The notes: generated by a model from the sequence alone, not told the origin. Shown: positions 8,793 through 16,885, counted from the stretch's first letter. The stretch is 64,000 bases of DNA from an uncultured Varibaculum sp. (GCF_902489465.1 NZ_CABTZZ010000006.1:15970-79969); one strand, 5' to 3'. Program-made: numbers and translations.

Positions 8793-9482
8793 ATGGAACC
8801 CCAGGAAGAACCGCAGTATGCACCTTCAGACGTTATCGCAGTCCTTGATCGTCTGACCGAGATGATTGAAGCCGGACGCAGCGTTCCCTTTTCTGCGTCA
8901 GTCATGATTAACCAGGCCGAAGGGGTCGAGTTGCTCGACAATGCGCGGGCAGCGCTACCGGCTGACCTGGTTAATGCGGATCGAATTGTGGCCGATGCTA
9001 ATAAAGTGCTGGATGCCGCCGATGAAGAGGCCGAACAGACCATCTCGGATGCGCGCGCGGAAGCAGAGCGAGTAACTACCGAAGCGAACCAGAACGCTGA
9101 AGAAACTATCGCGCAAGCTAATGCCAAGGCGCAGGAAACTATTGATGACGCTGACCGGCAGGCAGAGTCGGCAATTTCCCACGCCAGCGCCCAGGCGGAA
9201 GAAACCGTTGCCCAATCCAATGAGCAGGCGGCTCAGATTTTGCAGGAGGCGCGAGCCCGCGCGGACCAGTTGGTTTCGCAGGACAATGTTTACCGCGAAG
9301 CGAAACAGGCAGCACAACAGATGACCGATACTGCGCGCGCGGAAGCCAAAGACTTTATGGATCAGTCTGACCAGTACGTTAACCAGGCACTGTCCCAATT
9401 GGAAGAACTGCTGGGGGCAATCGCGGAGCAAACTCGCAGCGGCCGTGCCCAGTTTTCGCGCCTGGAGCGCCCACAGTTCTAG
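8793..9482 (+). CDS. Coiled-coil cell-division-type protein (DivIVA/ATPase-subunit-B-like)
   Basis: The 229-residue product starts at ATG 8793 behind GGAAGGA. After about 55 residues it is one long heptad-rich coiled coil (about 60-215) built from repeats rich in Ala, Glu, Gln and Asp, such as AQANAKAQETIDDADRQAES. The N-terminal segment (SDVIAVLDRLTEMIEAG) resembles the start of the actinobacterial DivIVA-like protein that lies between coaD and the DUF177 gene in many genomes. A role in cell growth or division scaffolding follows from that family and is not shown here. There is no membrane segment or signal peptide. Low sequence complexity limits a firmer assignment. Confidence 0.65.
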   Translation: MEPQEEPQYAPSDVIAVLDRLTEMIEAGRSVPFSASVMINQAEGVELLDNARAALPADLVNADRIVADANKVLDAADEEAEQTISDARAEAERVTTEANQNAEETIAQANAKAQETIDDADRQAESAISHASAQAEETVAQSNEQAAQILQEARARADQLVSQDNVYREAKQAAQQMTDTARAEAKDFMDQSDQYVNQALSQLEELLGAIAEQTRSGRAQFSRLERPQF

Positions 9483-9524
9483 TAGCTGAGGGTCAGCCTG
9501 CTAGCGCCGAAGCTGAATACCCCT

Positions 9525-9530
9525 TAGGGT
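9525..9530 (+). promoter_or_regulatory. Possible -10 box for a leaderless DUF177 transcript
   Basis: TAGGGT (TAnnnT pattern) ends seven bases before ATG 9538. The intervening AAAGGG is too close to the ATG to be a ribosome-binding site. No clear -35 is seen, so this is tentative. Confidence 0.35.
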
Positions 9531-9537
9531 AAAGGGC

Positions 9538-10128
9538 ATGAAGCAAGTTAAGAAGGCCGCGATCCCGCTGGAGTTAACCGGATTAGGTACTGGCGAGGGG
9601 GATAGCAAAACTTGGCAGCTGAAAGTAACTTTACCTAGGGCTATCGGAACCGAAGATATGGCGGTTCCGGCGGGACAGTCCCTAGATTTACAGCTGCTAG
9701 CGGTGGCAATTTCCGAGGGAGTATCCCTGAGCGTTAGGGGAACTGCCTACGCTGAAGGGGCGTGCGTGCGTTGTCTGCAAGCAGTAGAAAAATCCCTTGA
9801 TTTTTCCTTGAGTCGTGTCTACTACTATCCTGAGGAACTCGCGCACCTGCTAAATGAGGTGAGTGAGGACTTAATCGTGTATGCTGACGTGGACGAGGCC
9901 TATCAGGTGCTGCCAGATTCACGCTTGGATCTCGAGCCACTTTTGATAGACGCCCTCGTTCCACAAATTCCCTATTCGGTGCTATGTGCTCCCGATTGTC
10001 CCGGGCTTTGCCCCGAATGTGGAATCATGCTGGCAGATGCGGGGGCGGATCATCACCACGAAAAGATAGATCCGCGCTGGTCAGTGCTAGCTAACCTATT
10101 TGAGGAACAGGAGAAAAAGGACGAATGA
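9538..10128 (+). CDS. DUF177 (YceD) family protein
   Basis: A 196-residue YceD-family protein. It carries the family's cysteine pair CVRC in the centre and the C-terminal CAPDCPGLCPECG zinc-like motif. YceD is linked to 23S rRNA/50S assembly in plants and bacteria and is generally encoded next to rpmF. Here rpmF is missing: the stop of this gene overlaps the rnc start (ATGA at 10125-10128), leaving no room for L32. The overlap makes translational coupling with rnc likely. Confidence 0.9.
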   Translation: MKQVKKAAIPLELTGLGTGEGDSKTWQLKVTLPRAIGTEDMAVPAGQSLDLQLLAVAISEGVSLSVRGTAYAEGACVRCLQAVEKSLDFSLSRVYYYPEELAHLLNEVSEDLIVYADVDEAYQVLPDSRLDLEPLLIDALVPQIPYSVLCAPDCPGLCPECGIMLADAGADHHHEKIDPRWSVLANLFEEQEKKDE

Positions 10129-10844
10129 GTCGCGGTTCGCAAGATCTAGCGGAGCTGCTAACCAGATGGGGAATCGAGTTAGACTCCGAAATGGTGATAT
10201 TGGCGCTAACTCATCGTTCTTTTGCACACGAACAAGATAATCTCCCCAATAATGAGCGGCTAGAGTTTTTAGGGGATGCGGTTTTACAGCTGATAGTGAC
10301 GGAACGTCTGTACAAAACTTATCCCTCTCACCCAGAGGGGCATCTGGCAAAAATGCGATCGGCCACGGTTTCGCAGCCCGCTTTAGCTAGGGTTGCCCGC
10401 GATATAAATCTGGGAGAATTCATACTACTAGGGCGCGGAGAAGAAAAAACCAAAGGGCGAGAAAAAGACTCGATTCTTTCCGACACGGTAGAAGCAATGA
10501 TTGGAGCGACCTATCTGTGCCACGGATTAGAAGCCACTCGCAAAGTAGTTGAAAACCTATTGCAAGATTTGCTCGATCACGCCCTAGAGCGGGGAGCAGT
10601 AATGGACTGGAAGACTACCTTACAAGAACTTACTGGTCAGCTGGGGGTGCGAACTGTTGAGTTCGCGGTGGAAGGTACCGGTCCTGATCATGATCGACGT
10701 TTTACTGCCAGAGCCCTAATCGGGGAACGGGTACTTGGATCCGGCAAGGGACGCTCGAAAAAGGTGGCGGAACACGAGGCCGCCCGCCAGGCGGTTATGA
10801 CCCTGCGCGAAGAACACGGGGTGACTACCCCCCTAGGGTTTTAA
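10125..10844 (+). CDS. rnc: Ribonuclease III
   Basis: RNase III cuts double-stranded RNA and matures rRNA. The 239-residue product has the catalytic signature NERLEFLGDAVLQL (residues about 42-55), the second acidic cluster DSILSDTVEAMIGA, and a C-terminal double-stranded RNA-binding domain (DWKTTLQELTGQLG through KKVAEHEAARQAVM). Length is normal for the family. It overlaps the DUF177 gene by 4 bases and precedes mutM. Confidence 0.97.
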   Translation: MSRGSQDLAELLTRWGIELDSEMVILALTHRSFAHEQDNLPNNERLEFLGDAVLQLIVTERLYKTYPSHPEGHLAKMRSATVSQPALARVARDINLGEFILLGRGEEKTKGREKDSILSDTVEAMIGATYLCHGLEATRKVVENLLQDLLDHALERGAVMDWKTTLQELTGQLGVRTVEFAVEGTGPDHDRRFTARALIGERVLGSGKGRSKKVAEHEAARQAVMTLREEHGVTTPLGF

Positions 10845-10899
10845 AACGTTTGCCAGTCAGATTTAGATGGTTACATTAGGTTTTGAGGGGAACTGAAAC

Positions 10900-11808
10900 A
10901 TGCCAGAATTACCAGAAGTTGAGGTAGTGCGGAGCGGCTTAGAATCGCAGCTGCTGGGTGCCAAGATAAAGCAGGTCGAAGTATTCTTCCCCGGCTCATT
11001 GCGGGGGCAGGACAGTAAACGGTTTCGTGCTGCTCTCGAGGGATGGACCATTACCGCTGCGGTACGGCGCGGTAAGTTTTTGTGGTTGCTGGGAGAAAAC
11101 CAAGAAGGTAAACAAACCTTGTATTCGCTAGTGATTCATTTGGGAATGTCCGGCCAGTTGCTGATTAATCAACCGCAAATAGAGCTGTCCCATAAAAATC
11201 AAGGACATCTGCGGGTGCGATTAACTATGGAAGACGACAGAACCGTCTTCTTTGTTGATCAACGCACTTTCGGACGGATGGTAGTAGAACCGCTGGTAGA
11301 GACCAGAGATAAGAAACCGGGAGGCCTGGGGGCAAAATTCCACCTAGTTCCGCGCAATGTGGAACTGAACGTTGCCCGCGACGCCCTCGATCCCCACGTT
11401 GATTTAGAAAAAGTATCCACCACTGTTCGTAAACGGAAGAGCTCCATTAAACACTCCCTTTTGGATCAAAAGCTAGTATCCGGGATCGGCAATATTTACG
11501 CAGACGAAACCCTGTTCGCCTCCGGAGTAAACCCAGGGCAACGAGCAGACTCTCTTTCAGAAAAGCAGATCCAGGAACTGTTTAAATGCGCCGGGGAAAT
11601 CATGAAAACCGCAATCAAACACGGCGGAACCTCTTTTGATGAGCTCTACGTGGACACCAGCGGAAACCCCGGGTATTTCGAGCAGGAGTTAAAAGTATAT
11701 GGACGCGGCGGTGAGCCCTGTAAAACCTGTGGCACCACCTTGGAGAAACTGCAACAATCAGGACGTAACGCCACTTACTGTCCGAAGTGCCAGCCACTAC
11801 AGGATTAA
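10900..11808 (+). CDS. mutM: Formamidopyrimidine-DNA glycosylase
   Basis: MutM excises 8-oxoguanine and ring-opened purines and nicks the strand. The 302-residue product begins PELPEVEVVR, so the catalytic Pro2 and Glu3 are present after Met removal. It has the RRGKFLW lysine, the H2TH region with LVSGIGNIYADE, and a C-terminal zinc finger built on CKTCG and CPKC with the intercalating Arg in QSGRNATYC. GAGGGG precedes the ATG. In most actinobacteria smc or an acylphosphatase gene comes next; here the following 39 kb is a different block. Confidence 0.96.
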   Translation: MPELPEVEVVRSGLESQLLGAKIKQVEVFFPGSLRGQDSKRFRAALEGWTITAAVRRGKFLWLLGENQEGKQTLYSLVIHLGMSGQLLINQPQIELSHKNQGHLRVRLTMEDDRTVFFVDQRTFGRMVVEPLVETRDKKPGGLGAKFHLVPRNVELNVARDALDPHVDLEKVSTTVRKRKSSIKHSLLDQKLVSGIGNIYADETLFASGVNPGQRADSLSEKQIQELFKCAGEIMKTAIKHGGTSFDELYVDTSGNPGYFEQELKVYGRGGEPCKTCGTTLEKLQQSGRNATYCPKCQPLQD

Positions 11809-11924
11809 CTGGATTCAACCAGAGCTCGTTAGCTGCAGCTAGTTCAAATAATCGCCACCGGAACCACAAATCGTATGATTGTTTGTCGCTGTGCCCCGCC
11901 GCTAGGTGCAACTTTGTGGAATGG

Positions 11925-11955
11925 TTGATTCTTAACTGACAGGATTAGGTAGACT
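11925..11955 (+). promoter_or_regulatory. Promoter of the orphan response regulator, leaderless
   Basis: TTGATT at 11925-11930 and TAGACT at 11950-11955 are separated by 19 bases. The -10 box ends six bases before GTG 11962 and there is no ribosome-binding site, so the mRNA probably begins at the start codon. Confidence 0.5.
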
Positions 11956-11961
11956 CAAAGA

Positions 11962-12627
11962 GTGAAGATCCAGCAATCGCAGACAGTAGAAGAACCCACG
12001 CGGGTAATGATCATTGATGACCACGAAATTGTGCGTCGGGGGATTGCCGAAATCGTAGACCGAACTGCCGGCATGGAGGTAGTGGCCGAAGCGGGAACCG
12101 TAGAAGATGCGGTACGCCGCGCTGAACTGGTTTGTCCAGATGTAGTGCTGGTAGATTTGCAAATGCCCGATGGTACCGGCATTGACGTTATGAAACAGTT
12201 GCGGGAAGTGTCACCAGATTCGCTGGCAATTGTGCTCACCAGTTTTGATGATGACGATGCATTAGCAGAATCCCTGCAGGCCGGGGCAAAAGCCTATGTG
12301 CTAAAAACTGTGCGGGGGGCTGAAATTACCGATGTTATCCGGGCAGTAGTCGGAGGGCGAGTACTGCTGGATGATCGCACCGTGACCCGCCGCCGCGCCG
12401 GGAACGAAGACCCCACTGCCAATCTAACCCCGGCAGAACGCAAAGTGTTAAACCTAATCGGGGATGGCCTTTCTAACCGGGAAATCGGCGAAAAGCTGGG
12501 AGTTGCGGAAAAGACAGTGAAGAACCATATCACTTCGCTGCTGGCCAAAATGGGGTTGCAGCGCCGCACACAGGTCGCTGCCTGGGTAGCCAGTCAACGC
12601 TCTGCCGCATGGCGGCATCAGTCGTAA
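11962..12627 (+). CDS. NarL/LuxR-family response regulator (orphan, DevR-like)
   Basis: A 221-residue two-component regulator. The receiver domain has the acidic pair DD (19-20), phospho-acceptor Asp65 in VDLQMPDG, LTSF (about 93) and the conserved Lys115 in VLKT. The C-terminal LuxR-type helix-turn-helix (about 155-215) includes LTPAERKVLNLIGDGLSNRE and VAEKTVKNHITSLLAKMG. The sequence most resembles the DevR/DosR branch. No sensor kinase is adjacent: mutM is upstream and a structured intergenic element is downstream. The partner must be elsewhere or be one of the other kinases in the window. Start is GTG with a -10 box six bases upstream. Confidence 0.9.
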   Translation: MKIQQSQTVEEPTRVMIIDDHEIVRRGIAEIVDRTAGMEVVAEAGTVEDAVRRAELVCPDVVLVDLQMPDGTGIDVMKQLREVSPDSLAIVLTSFDDDDALAESLQAGAKAYVLKTVRGAEITDVIRAVVGGRVLLDDRTVTRRRAGNEDPTANLTPAERKVLNLIGDGLSNREIGEKLGVAEKTVKNHITSLLAKMGLQRRTQVAAWVASQRSAAWRHQS

Positions 12628-12657
12628 TTCTCGTAAGCAGAATCAATAGCGTACCCA

Positions 12658-12764
12658 GCGCGGGGGATTAGTTTTTCCTCCTGCCCAAAAACTTGGAAAA
12701 CGTAGTGGCGTTTTCCAAGTTTTGCGCCCACCTAGCCTGCTCGGATAAAACTAATCCCCCGCGC
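12658..12764. repeat. Structured two-stem intergenic element, copy A
   Basis: The outer arms 12658-12675 and 12747-12764 form a perfect 18-base inverted repeat (GCGCGGGGGATTAGTTTT and its complement). Inside it, 12688-12702 and 12709-12723 form a second perfect 15-base inverted repeat around the loop TAGTGG. The single-stranded linkers are TCCTCCTGCCCA on the left and a 23-base segment beginning GCGCCCACC on the right. Copy B at 26550-26656 has the same plan with conserved linkers but different, still fully paired arms. It lies between the convergent ends of the response regulator and dapD. Function unknown; candidates are an RNA structure, a protein-binding cruciform or a mobile-element remnant. 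Confidence 0.8.
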
Positions 12765-12765
12765 A

Positions 12766-12811
12766 CAAGGTTCGAGCGGTAAAAGTGCTCGGGGGACCCC
12801 GGTGAGCCTTG
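12766..12811 (+). repeat. Three-way-junction-like hairpin with GCGGTAAAAG motif (copy A)
   Basis: CAAGGTTC and GAGCCTTG (8 pairs, one G-U) enclose a small hairpin GAGC-GGTAAAAGT-GCTC and a second one, GGG-GGAC-CCC. The inner 26 bases, 12776-12801, recur with one difference on the minus strand at 26778-26803. It starts two bases after the two-stem element. Confidence 0.65.
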
Positions 12812-12862
12812 CAAAAATTAAAACAAGGGCAGAATAGAATCTGTTCAAAGGGAAACGTACCC

Positions 12863-12909
12863 GATGCGAAGGGTAACGGTTAGCGGCGTGTCCCCTCTCG
12901 CATCTTTTT
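12863..12909 (+). terminator. Possible terminator, also matching a repeat segment on the minus strand
   Basis: GATGCGAAGGG and CCCT-C-TCGCATC pair over 11 positions with one bulged C and are followed by TTTTT, a fair intrinsic terminator for the + strand. The right half (12886-12920) read on the minus strand also matches 26663-26697 read on the + strand (AAAAGATGCGAGAG core), so it belongs to the mosaic repeat family. A -10-like TAGAAT at 12834-12839 upstream leaves open a short RNA of roughly 60-70 bases. Confidence 0.45.
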
Positions 12910-13101
12910 CCGCCCGACCCTTGCGGGGAATCAGCTACGATCAGTATTTGTAAAAAATAGTTTTCGAGCAATCGTTTGTTTGGTGGGTATTCGATGCTGT
13001 TAGTAATGAGTTCTTGTCCGTACGTGCTCTAAATCCGCGCCTGCACGCGAGATGAGTTCGGTATCGCCCGCGACTCCGCGCTGTACTTGGCGGGATAAAA
13101 A

Positions 13102-14085
13102 TTACGGGTTGATGCGAGAGGTGGCGGGGAGCTTGATTTCCTTGCCGGCACGAGGCAGTGCCTCTACGCGACCAGATTGGGAGTTTCGCCGGAAGATGAC
13201 GTCGGAAACTCCCGAGAGTTCCGAGGCGGCAACCACTACCGGCTCCGCGAAGTAACCTTCCACAGTGGGGGCTACCCCGGCGTGGGGGAGAACCGACACT
13301 TTGGTACCGGCAGTCAGATTCAATCCGGCTTCCACCACGCAGTCATTGCCCAGCGCAATCCCTAACCCTGAATTTGCGCCCAGTAGGCAGCGTTTTCCTA
13401 ATGAAATCTGTTTCCCGCCTTGACTGGAAACCGTGGTTGCGGTGGAGGCTCCCCCTCCGATATCGGAGCCGTCGTCGATAACTACTCCTTGGGCTACTCG
13501 CCCCTCGATCAGGCAAGCCCCCAGGGTTCCGGCATTAAAGTTAACGAAAGCCGCATGCATCACGGTGGTGCCCGGTGCTAAATAGGCGCCGAGACGAACT
13601 TTTGCGCCATCGGCGATGCGTACTCCCGAGGGAATAATGTAGTTAACCATCGGAGGGAATTTATCTACGCTAAGTAGGTGAATCGGGTGGCCAAAGCTTA
13701 AACGCATCCGCATACGGGTGTTTTCAAAATCTTCGACCGCACACGGTCCTTCAGTTGTCCAGGCAACAGTAGGTAGGCGAGCAAAAATACCATCTAGGTT
13801 AATGGTGTTCGGTTTTACTAGACGGTGAGAAAGTAGATGTAAACGCAAGTAAGCATCGGCGGTAGAGCGGGCAGATTCGTCCAGATCGATCGATACCACG
13901 GTAGCGGTACGGTTAACCCCGCGCCCATCATCGCGCCCTTCAATCTGGCTTAGTTTTTCGACTAGCTGTGCATCTGATTCGTCTGGCTGGTCACCTAGGT
14001 AGGGACGAGGATACCAAACGTCCAGGGTTTGACCAGTTTCGCTTACGGTTGCGAGGCCTACCCCGCGTGCTTTTCTTTCACTCAT
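13102..14085 (-). CDS. dapD: 2,3,4,5-tetrahydropyridine-2,6-dicarboxylate N-succinyltransferase
   Basis: DapD makes N-succinyl-2-amino-6-oxopimelate in the succinylase route to meso-diaminopimelate and lysine. The 327-residue product has the actinobacterial DapD layout: an N-terminal domain ending near TEGPCAVEDFENTRMRMR, then a left-handed parallel beta-helix with hexapeptide repeats (GVRIADGAKVRLGAYLAPGT, EGRVAQGVVIDDGSDIGGGA, GNDCVVEAGLNLTAGTKV). It follows maf at 23 bases on the same strand, with GGTGGAG just before ATG. Presence of this enzyme implies diaminopimelate synthesis by the succinylase pathway. Confidence 0.94.
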   Translation of the reverse strand: MSERKARGVGLATVSETGQTLDVWYPRPYLGDQPDESDAQLVEKLSQIEGRDDGRGVNRTATVVSIDLDESARSTADAYLRLHLLSHRLVKPNTINLDGIFARLPTVAWTTEGPCAVEDFENTRMRMRLSFGHPIHLLSVDKFPPMVNYIIPSGVRIADGAKVRLGAYLAPGTTVMHAAFVNFNAGTLGACLIEGRVAQGVVIDDGSDIGGGASTATTVSSQGGKQISLGKRCLLGANSGLGIALGNDCVVEAGLNLTAGTKVSVLPHAGVAPTVEGYFAEPVVVAASELSGVSDVIFRRNSQSGRVEALPRAGKEIKLPATSRINP

Positions 14086-14108
14086 AACTCCACCTTATCC
14101 GCTCAGGA

Positions 14109-14825
14109 TTAGTTTGGTAAGACCTTCCATAAATTTGGCCAAAAAAAGCCAAGTTCATTTAATAGTTTACGCACTAATGGTAAAGAAATGCCAATAATTC
14201 CATGAGGGTCGCCCTTAATTGCTTCAATAAATGCCCCGCCGAAGCCATCGATGGTAAAGCCTCCGGCAACTTCTAGTGGTTCCTTGGTTTTAGCGTAGGC
14301 GCGGGCTTCCTCTGCGCTGATCTCACTGAAATATAAGGTGGCTTGCGAATGCTCTGCCACTTCGTTTTCCCAGGTAAAACCGGTAGCAGAACGTTTTAAG
14401 GCGAGGGCGCAGTGTCCGGTGAATAAAGTGGGACTAGCTCCTGAAAGTTCATGAATCTGCAATAGAGCCCGTTCAAAGCTGTGGGGTTTTCCCCGTAACT
14501 CTCCGTTAAGTAGCAACATGGAATCGCAACCTACAACCACTACACGCTCACCTGCTGGAATGTTTTCCAACTCTTCGCGAACCTTAGCGCCTTGAGCGAA
14601 GTCCTCCGGGTGCAAGCTATCGGGGCTAGTTAATAGCTGACCTATATGACGGGCTTTCGCTTGGGCAAGAGCGGTAACTACCTGCGCCGGATCTGTGGTG
14701 TTTAGTTTGCCTCGCACCGCGTCCTCGTCAATATTTGCCGGCCAGGCCAGCGGGGGAATGCCCGCCTGGGTTAAAACTTTAAGGCGAGCCGGGGAGGCGG
14801 AGGCTAAAACAAGTCGATCGGTCAT
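14109..14825 (-). CDS. maf: Maf-family nucleotide pyrophosphatase
   Basis: Maf proteins hydrolyse non-canonical or canonical nucleoside triphosphates and are linked to septum formation. The 238-residue product has the family start LVLASASPARLKVLTQAG, the EDEDAV-like acidic stretch as NIDEDAVRGK, VVGCDSMLLLNGE (catalytic Asp) and GGFTIDGFGGAFIEAIKGD near the end. At 238 residues it is longer than the usual 190-210, with an insertion around residues 60-85 (LLTSPDSLHPEDFAQGAKV). dapD lies downstream in the same probable operon. A TAAAAT box ends seven bases before the ATG and no Shine-Dalgarno is seen. Confidence 0.9.
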   Translation of the reverse strand: MTDRLVLASASPARLKVLTQAGIPPLAWPANIDEDAVRGKLNTTDPAQVVTALAQAKARHIGQLLTSPDSLHPEDFAQGAKVREELENIPAGERVVVVGCDSMLLLNGELRGKPHSFERALLQIHELSGASPTLFTGHCALALKRSATGFTWENEVAEHSQATLYFSEISAEEARAYAKTKEPLEVAGGFTIDGFGGAFIEAIKGDPHGIIGISLPLVRKLLNELGFFWPNLWKVLPN

Positions 14826-14832
14826 AGCGACT

Positions 14833-14838
14833 ATTTTA
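14833..14838 (-). promoter_or_regulatory. -10 box for maf-dapD, probable leaderless start
   Basis: On the minus strand TAAAAT ends seven bases before the maf ATG (first base 14825) with no ribosome-binding site between. The -35 region is not recognisable. Confidence 0.45.
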
Positions 14839-15001
14839 GGAGATGGAACTGGGAAACCGCAGGAAGTGGAGGTAACAAGTTGGGCAGCGAGTGGCGCTCA
14901 GACCAAAAGCCGATATATGAGAAGAAGATGGCAAGAGTGGAACTCTCAGAGTTAATACCGGGAAAAGTTTCCGCTTAATATGCAACGAATACCGGCCCTG
15001 C

Positions 15002-15031
15002 TGGAAAAAGTGAGGTCGTTCACCTTAAGGT
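15002..15031 (+). promoter_or_regulatory. Promoter of the cyclase gene, leaderless
   Basis: TGGAAA (15002-15007) and TAAGGT (15026-15031) are 18 bases apart. The -10 box ends six bases before GTG 15038. Confidence 0.5.
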
Positions 15032-15037
15032 TGAAGG

Positions 15038-16138
15038 GTGAGTGAATCCTTGTCTGCAGCCCAGATAGCGCGTAACACCGTGATGCGTCCGGTGTGGAAA
15101 CTTATCGGGGGCGCGCCCACTATGACTATGCGGGAAATGGCGCAGCAACTAGGGGTCAGTGTTGCAGAAATCGACCACTTTTGGACTTCTTGTGGATTTC
15201 CGAAAGCTGATCCCGATACCTACATGTTTACCGAGCAAGACGCGCAGGCAATCATGGAATGGCGGCAAGAATTTGGTGAAGGTACCCTGGGACGCAGTAC
15301 GGTGACCTCCTTGCTGCGTGCACAATCTTATATGGCCGATCGCCTGGTGTTATGGCAGTTAGAGGCGATTGTGGCGGATTTTCAAGAACGCATGAGCCTA
15401 GATGACACCTCGGCGCGTTTGCTGGTCTTAGATAAAATTGACGAATATGTCGATCTGTTGCAATCGCAACTGGGATATGCCTGGCGTCGACAAATGGCGT
15501 ATCTATTGCTGAATACTAACCGGGAAGTGGAAACGCGGGAAGGTAAAGCAGACGCCAGCGATTCCTATCCTTTGGATCGTTGTATGGGGTTTGTGGATAT
15601 GGTGGCATTTACGCGCCGCTCTTCCACGATGAGCGGAGCCGCTTTAGCTGATCTGGTGCAAAGTTTTGAAATGGCCTGTCGGGATGTCGTTACTACTCGC
15701 GGAGGACGAGTGGTGAAAACCCTGGGGGATGCAGTCTTATATGTTGCAGACGAACTGCTAGTAGCTGCGGATATCGTGTGTGCCATCGTAGAGTTTTTAA
15801 ACTCTCGGCCGGAAATCCTGCCGGTGCGCGCCTCCCTAGTTCATGGACGGGTAGTTTCTCGTTCTGGTGATATTTTCGGCCCCCCGGTTAACCTGGCTTC
15901 GCGTTTGGTAGATATCGCACCGCGGGGGCAAATCTTGATGGATGCTGATTCCGCCAAGCAGCTCCAAGCGCGTGATAGAAAAGGGTATTTCGCGGTTAGG
16001 CCAGCTACAACTCAAGAACTGCAGGGGTTAGGTGAGGTGGAAGGATGGCTGCTTACCCGCGGAGAGGGTAAACAGGGCGAACAGCCCTTGATTCGTCGTA
16101 ATACCCTAGAGGTATCTTCTTCGGCAGTAAAAAAATAG
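15038..16138 (+). CDS. Class III adenylate/guanylate cyclase with N-terminal regulatory domain
   Basis: A 366-residue soluble cyclase that would make cAMP (or cGMP). The first 170 residues resemble the helical autoregulatory domain of mycobacterial Rv1264-type cyclases, starting with a MerR-like segment (MTMREMAQQLGVSVAEIDHF). The catalytic domain runs from about 180 to 300. It keeps the metal-binding Asp187 (VDMVAFT) and Asp231 (LGDAVLYV), the Lys in VVKTLGD expected for adenine selection, and the Asn285/Arg289 pair in VNLASRL needed for catalysis. All six catalytic positions therefore seem present. It has no membrane segment. The two-component pair 60 bases downstream has its own -10 box. 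No cAMP-receptor gene is visible here. Confidence 0.88.
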   Translation: MSESLSAAQIARNTVMRPVWKLIGGAPTMTMREMAQQLGVSVAEIDHFWTSCGFPKADPDTYMFTEQDAQAIMEWRQEFGEGTLGRSTVTSLLRAQSYMADRLVLWQLEAIVADFQERMSLDDTSARLLVLDKIDEYVDLLQSQLGYAWRRQMAYLLLNTNREVETREGKADASDSYPLDRCMGFVDMVAFTRRSSTMSGAALADLVQSFEMACRDVVTTRGGRVVKTLGDAVLYVADELLVAADIVCAIVEFLNSRPEILPVRASLVHGRVVSRSGDIFGPPVNLASRLVDIAPRGQILMDADSAKQLQARDRKGYFAVRPATTQELQGLGEVEGWLLTRGEGKQGEQPLIRRNTLEVSSSAVKK

Positions 16139-16186
16139 TAAAGCTATTTTCAGTTCGCTGTAGTGGCGACAAAGTTTTTTTTAGAT

Positions 16187-16192
16187 TAGCAT
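16187..16192 (+). promoter_or_regulatory. -10 box of the two-component operon, leaderless
   Basis: TAGCAT ends six bases before ATG 16199, preceded by a T-run. The GGGAAT between is too close to serve as a ribosome site. A weak -35-like TGGCGA lies 17 bases upstream. Confidence 0.45.
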
Positions 16193-16198
16193 GGGAAT

Positions 16199-16879
16199 AT
16201 GACTACAGTTTTACTTGTTGAAGATGACCCGGCAATCTCCGAACCTTTGGCACGAGCCCTCGGCCGCGAAGGTTATGAGGTACGCTCCCACGGCACCGGT
16301 CGGGGAGCTCTCGGCGATATTTTAGGAGCCGATCTGGTGGTTTTAGACCTAGGTCTGCCCGATATTGATGGTTTAGATGTGGCTCGGGAGATTCGCTCTC
16401 AGGGGTCATCGGTGCCGATCTTGGTACTTACCGCCCGTACTGACGAAGTTGACATGGTGGTGGGCTTAGATGCCGGTGCTGACGATTACGTAACCAAGCC
16501 GTTCCGTTTGGCGGAGTTACTTGCTAGAGTACGTGCCCTGTTACGTCGGGCAGGCAGCGACTTCCAGGACGATACTCTAGAGGCACAGGACATTAAGATT
16601 GATGTTTCGGCTCACCGGGCGTTCCAAGATGGGCGGGAACTGCAGCTAACCGCTAAAGAGTTCGACCTATTGCGGATCTTGATTAAGGAAGCCGGGAACG
16701 TGGTGCCGCGTCAGGTAATTATGCAGGAAGTTTGGGGTTCGGATCCGGCTGGATCTACCAAGACCTTAGATATGCATATTTCCTGGCTGCGCCGCAAACT
16801 GGGAGACGACGCCACCTACCCCTATTACATTTCAACGGTGCGGGGAATGGGCTTCCGGTTCGAGACTGAACGAAAGTAG
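16199..16879 (+). CDS. OmpR-family response regulator
   Basis: A 226-residue two-component regulator. The receiver has acidic pair Asp9/Asp10, phospho-acceptor Asp50 in LVVLDLGLPD, the LTAR switch Thr and Lys100 in VTKPF. The C-terminal winged helix (about 130-225) includes LTAKEFDLLRILIKEAG and STKTLDMHISWLRRKLG. Six bases separate it from the sensor kinase, so the two form an operon and presumably a cognate pair. The regulon is unknown; sequence alone does not single out an established system such as MtrA or MprA. Confidence 0.94.
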   Translation: MTTVLLVEDDPAISEPLARALGREGYEVRSHGTGRGALGDILGADLVVLDLGLPDIDGLDVAREIRSQGSSVPILVLTARTDEVDMVVGLDAGADDYVTKPFRLAELLARVRALLRRAGSDFQDDTLEAQDIKIDVSAHRAFQDGRELQLTAKEFDLLRILIKEAGNVVPRQVIMQEVWGSDPAGSTKTLDMHISWLRRKLGDDATYPYYISTVRGMGFRFETERK

Positions 16880-16885
16880 CCTGCC

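Larger units (their letters stand above)
12628..13101. other. Intergenic region between convergent genes (474 bases), repeat-rich
   Basis: No protein gene is supported here. 12658-12922 is filled by the structured elements described separately. From about 12925 to 13101 I see A/T-rich and unremarkable sequence with no clear terminator for dapD and no good open frame; the small frames that cross it have no ribosome sites and no recognisable product. Confidence 0.7.

Noticed and set aside
13111..13120. GATGCGAGAG shared between dapD and the repeats
   Set aside because: It is only ten bases and falls in the coding sequence of dapD, where codon usage explains it.
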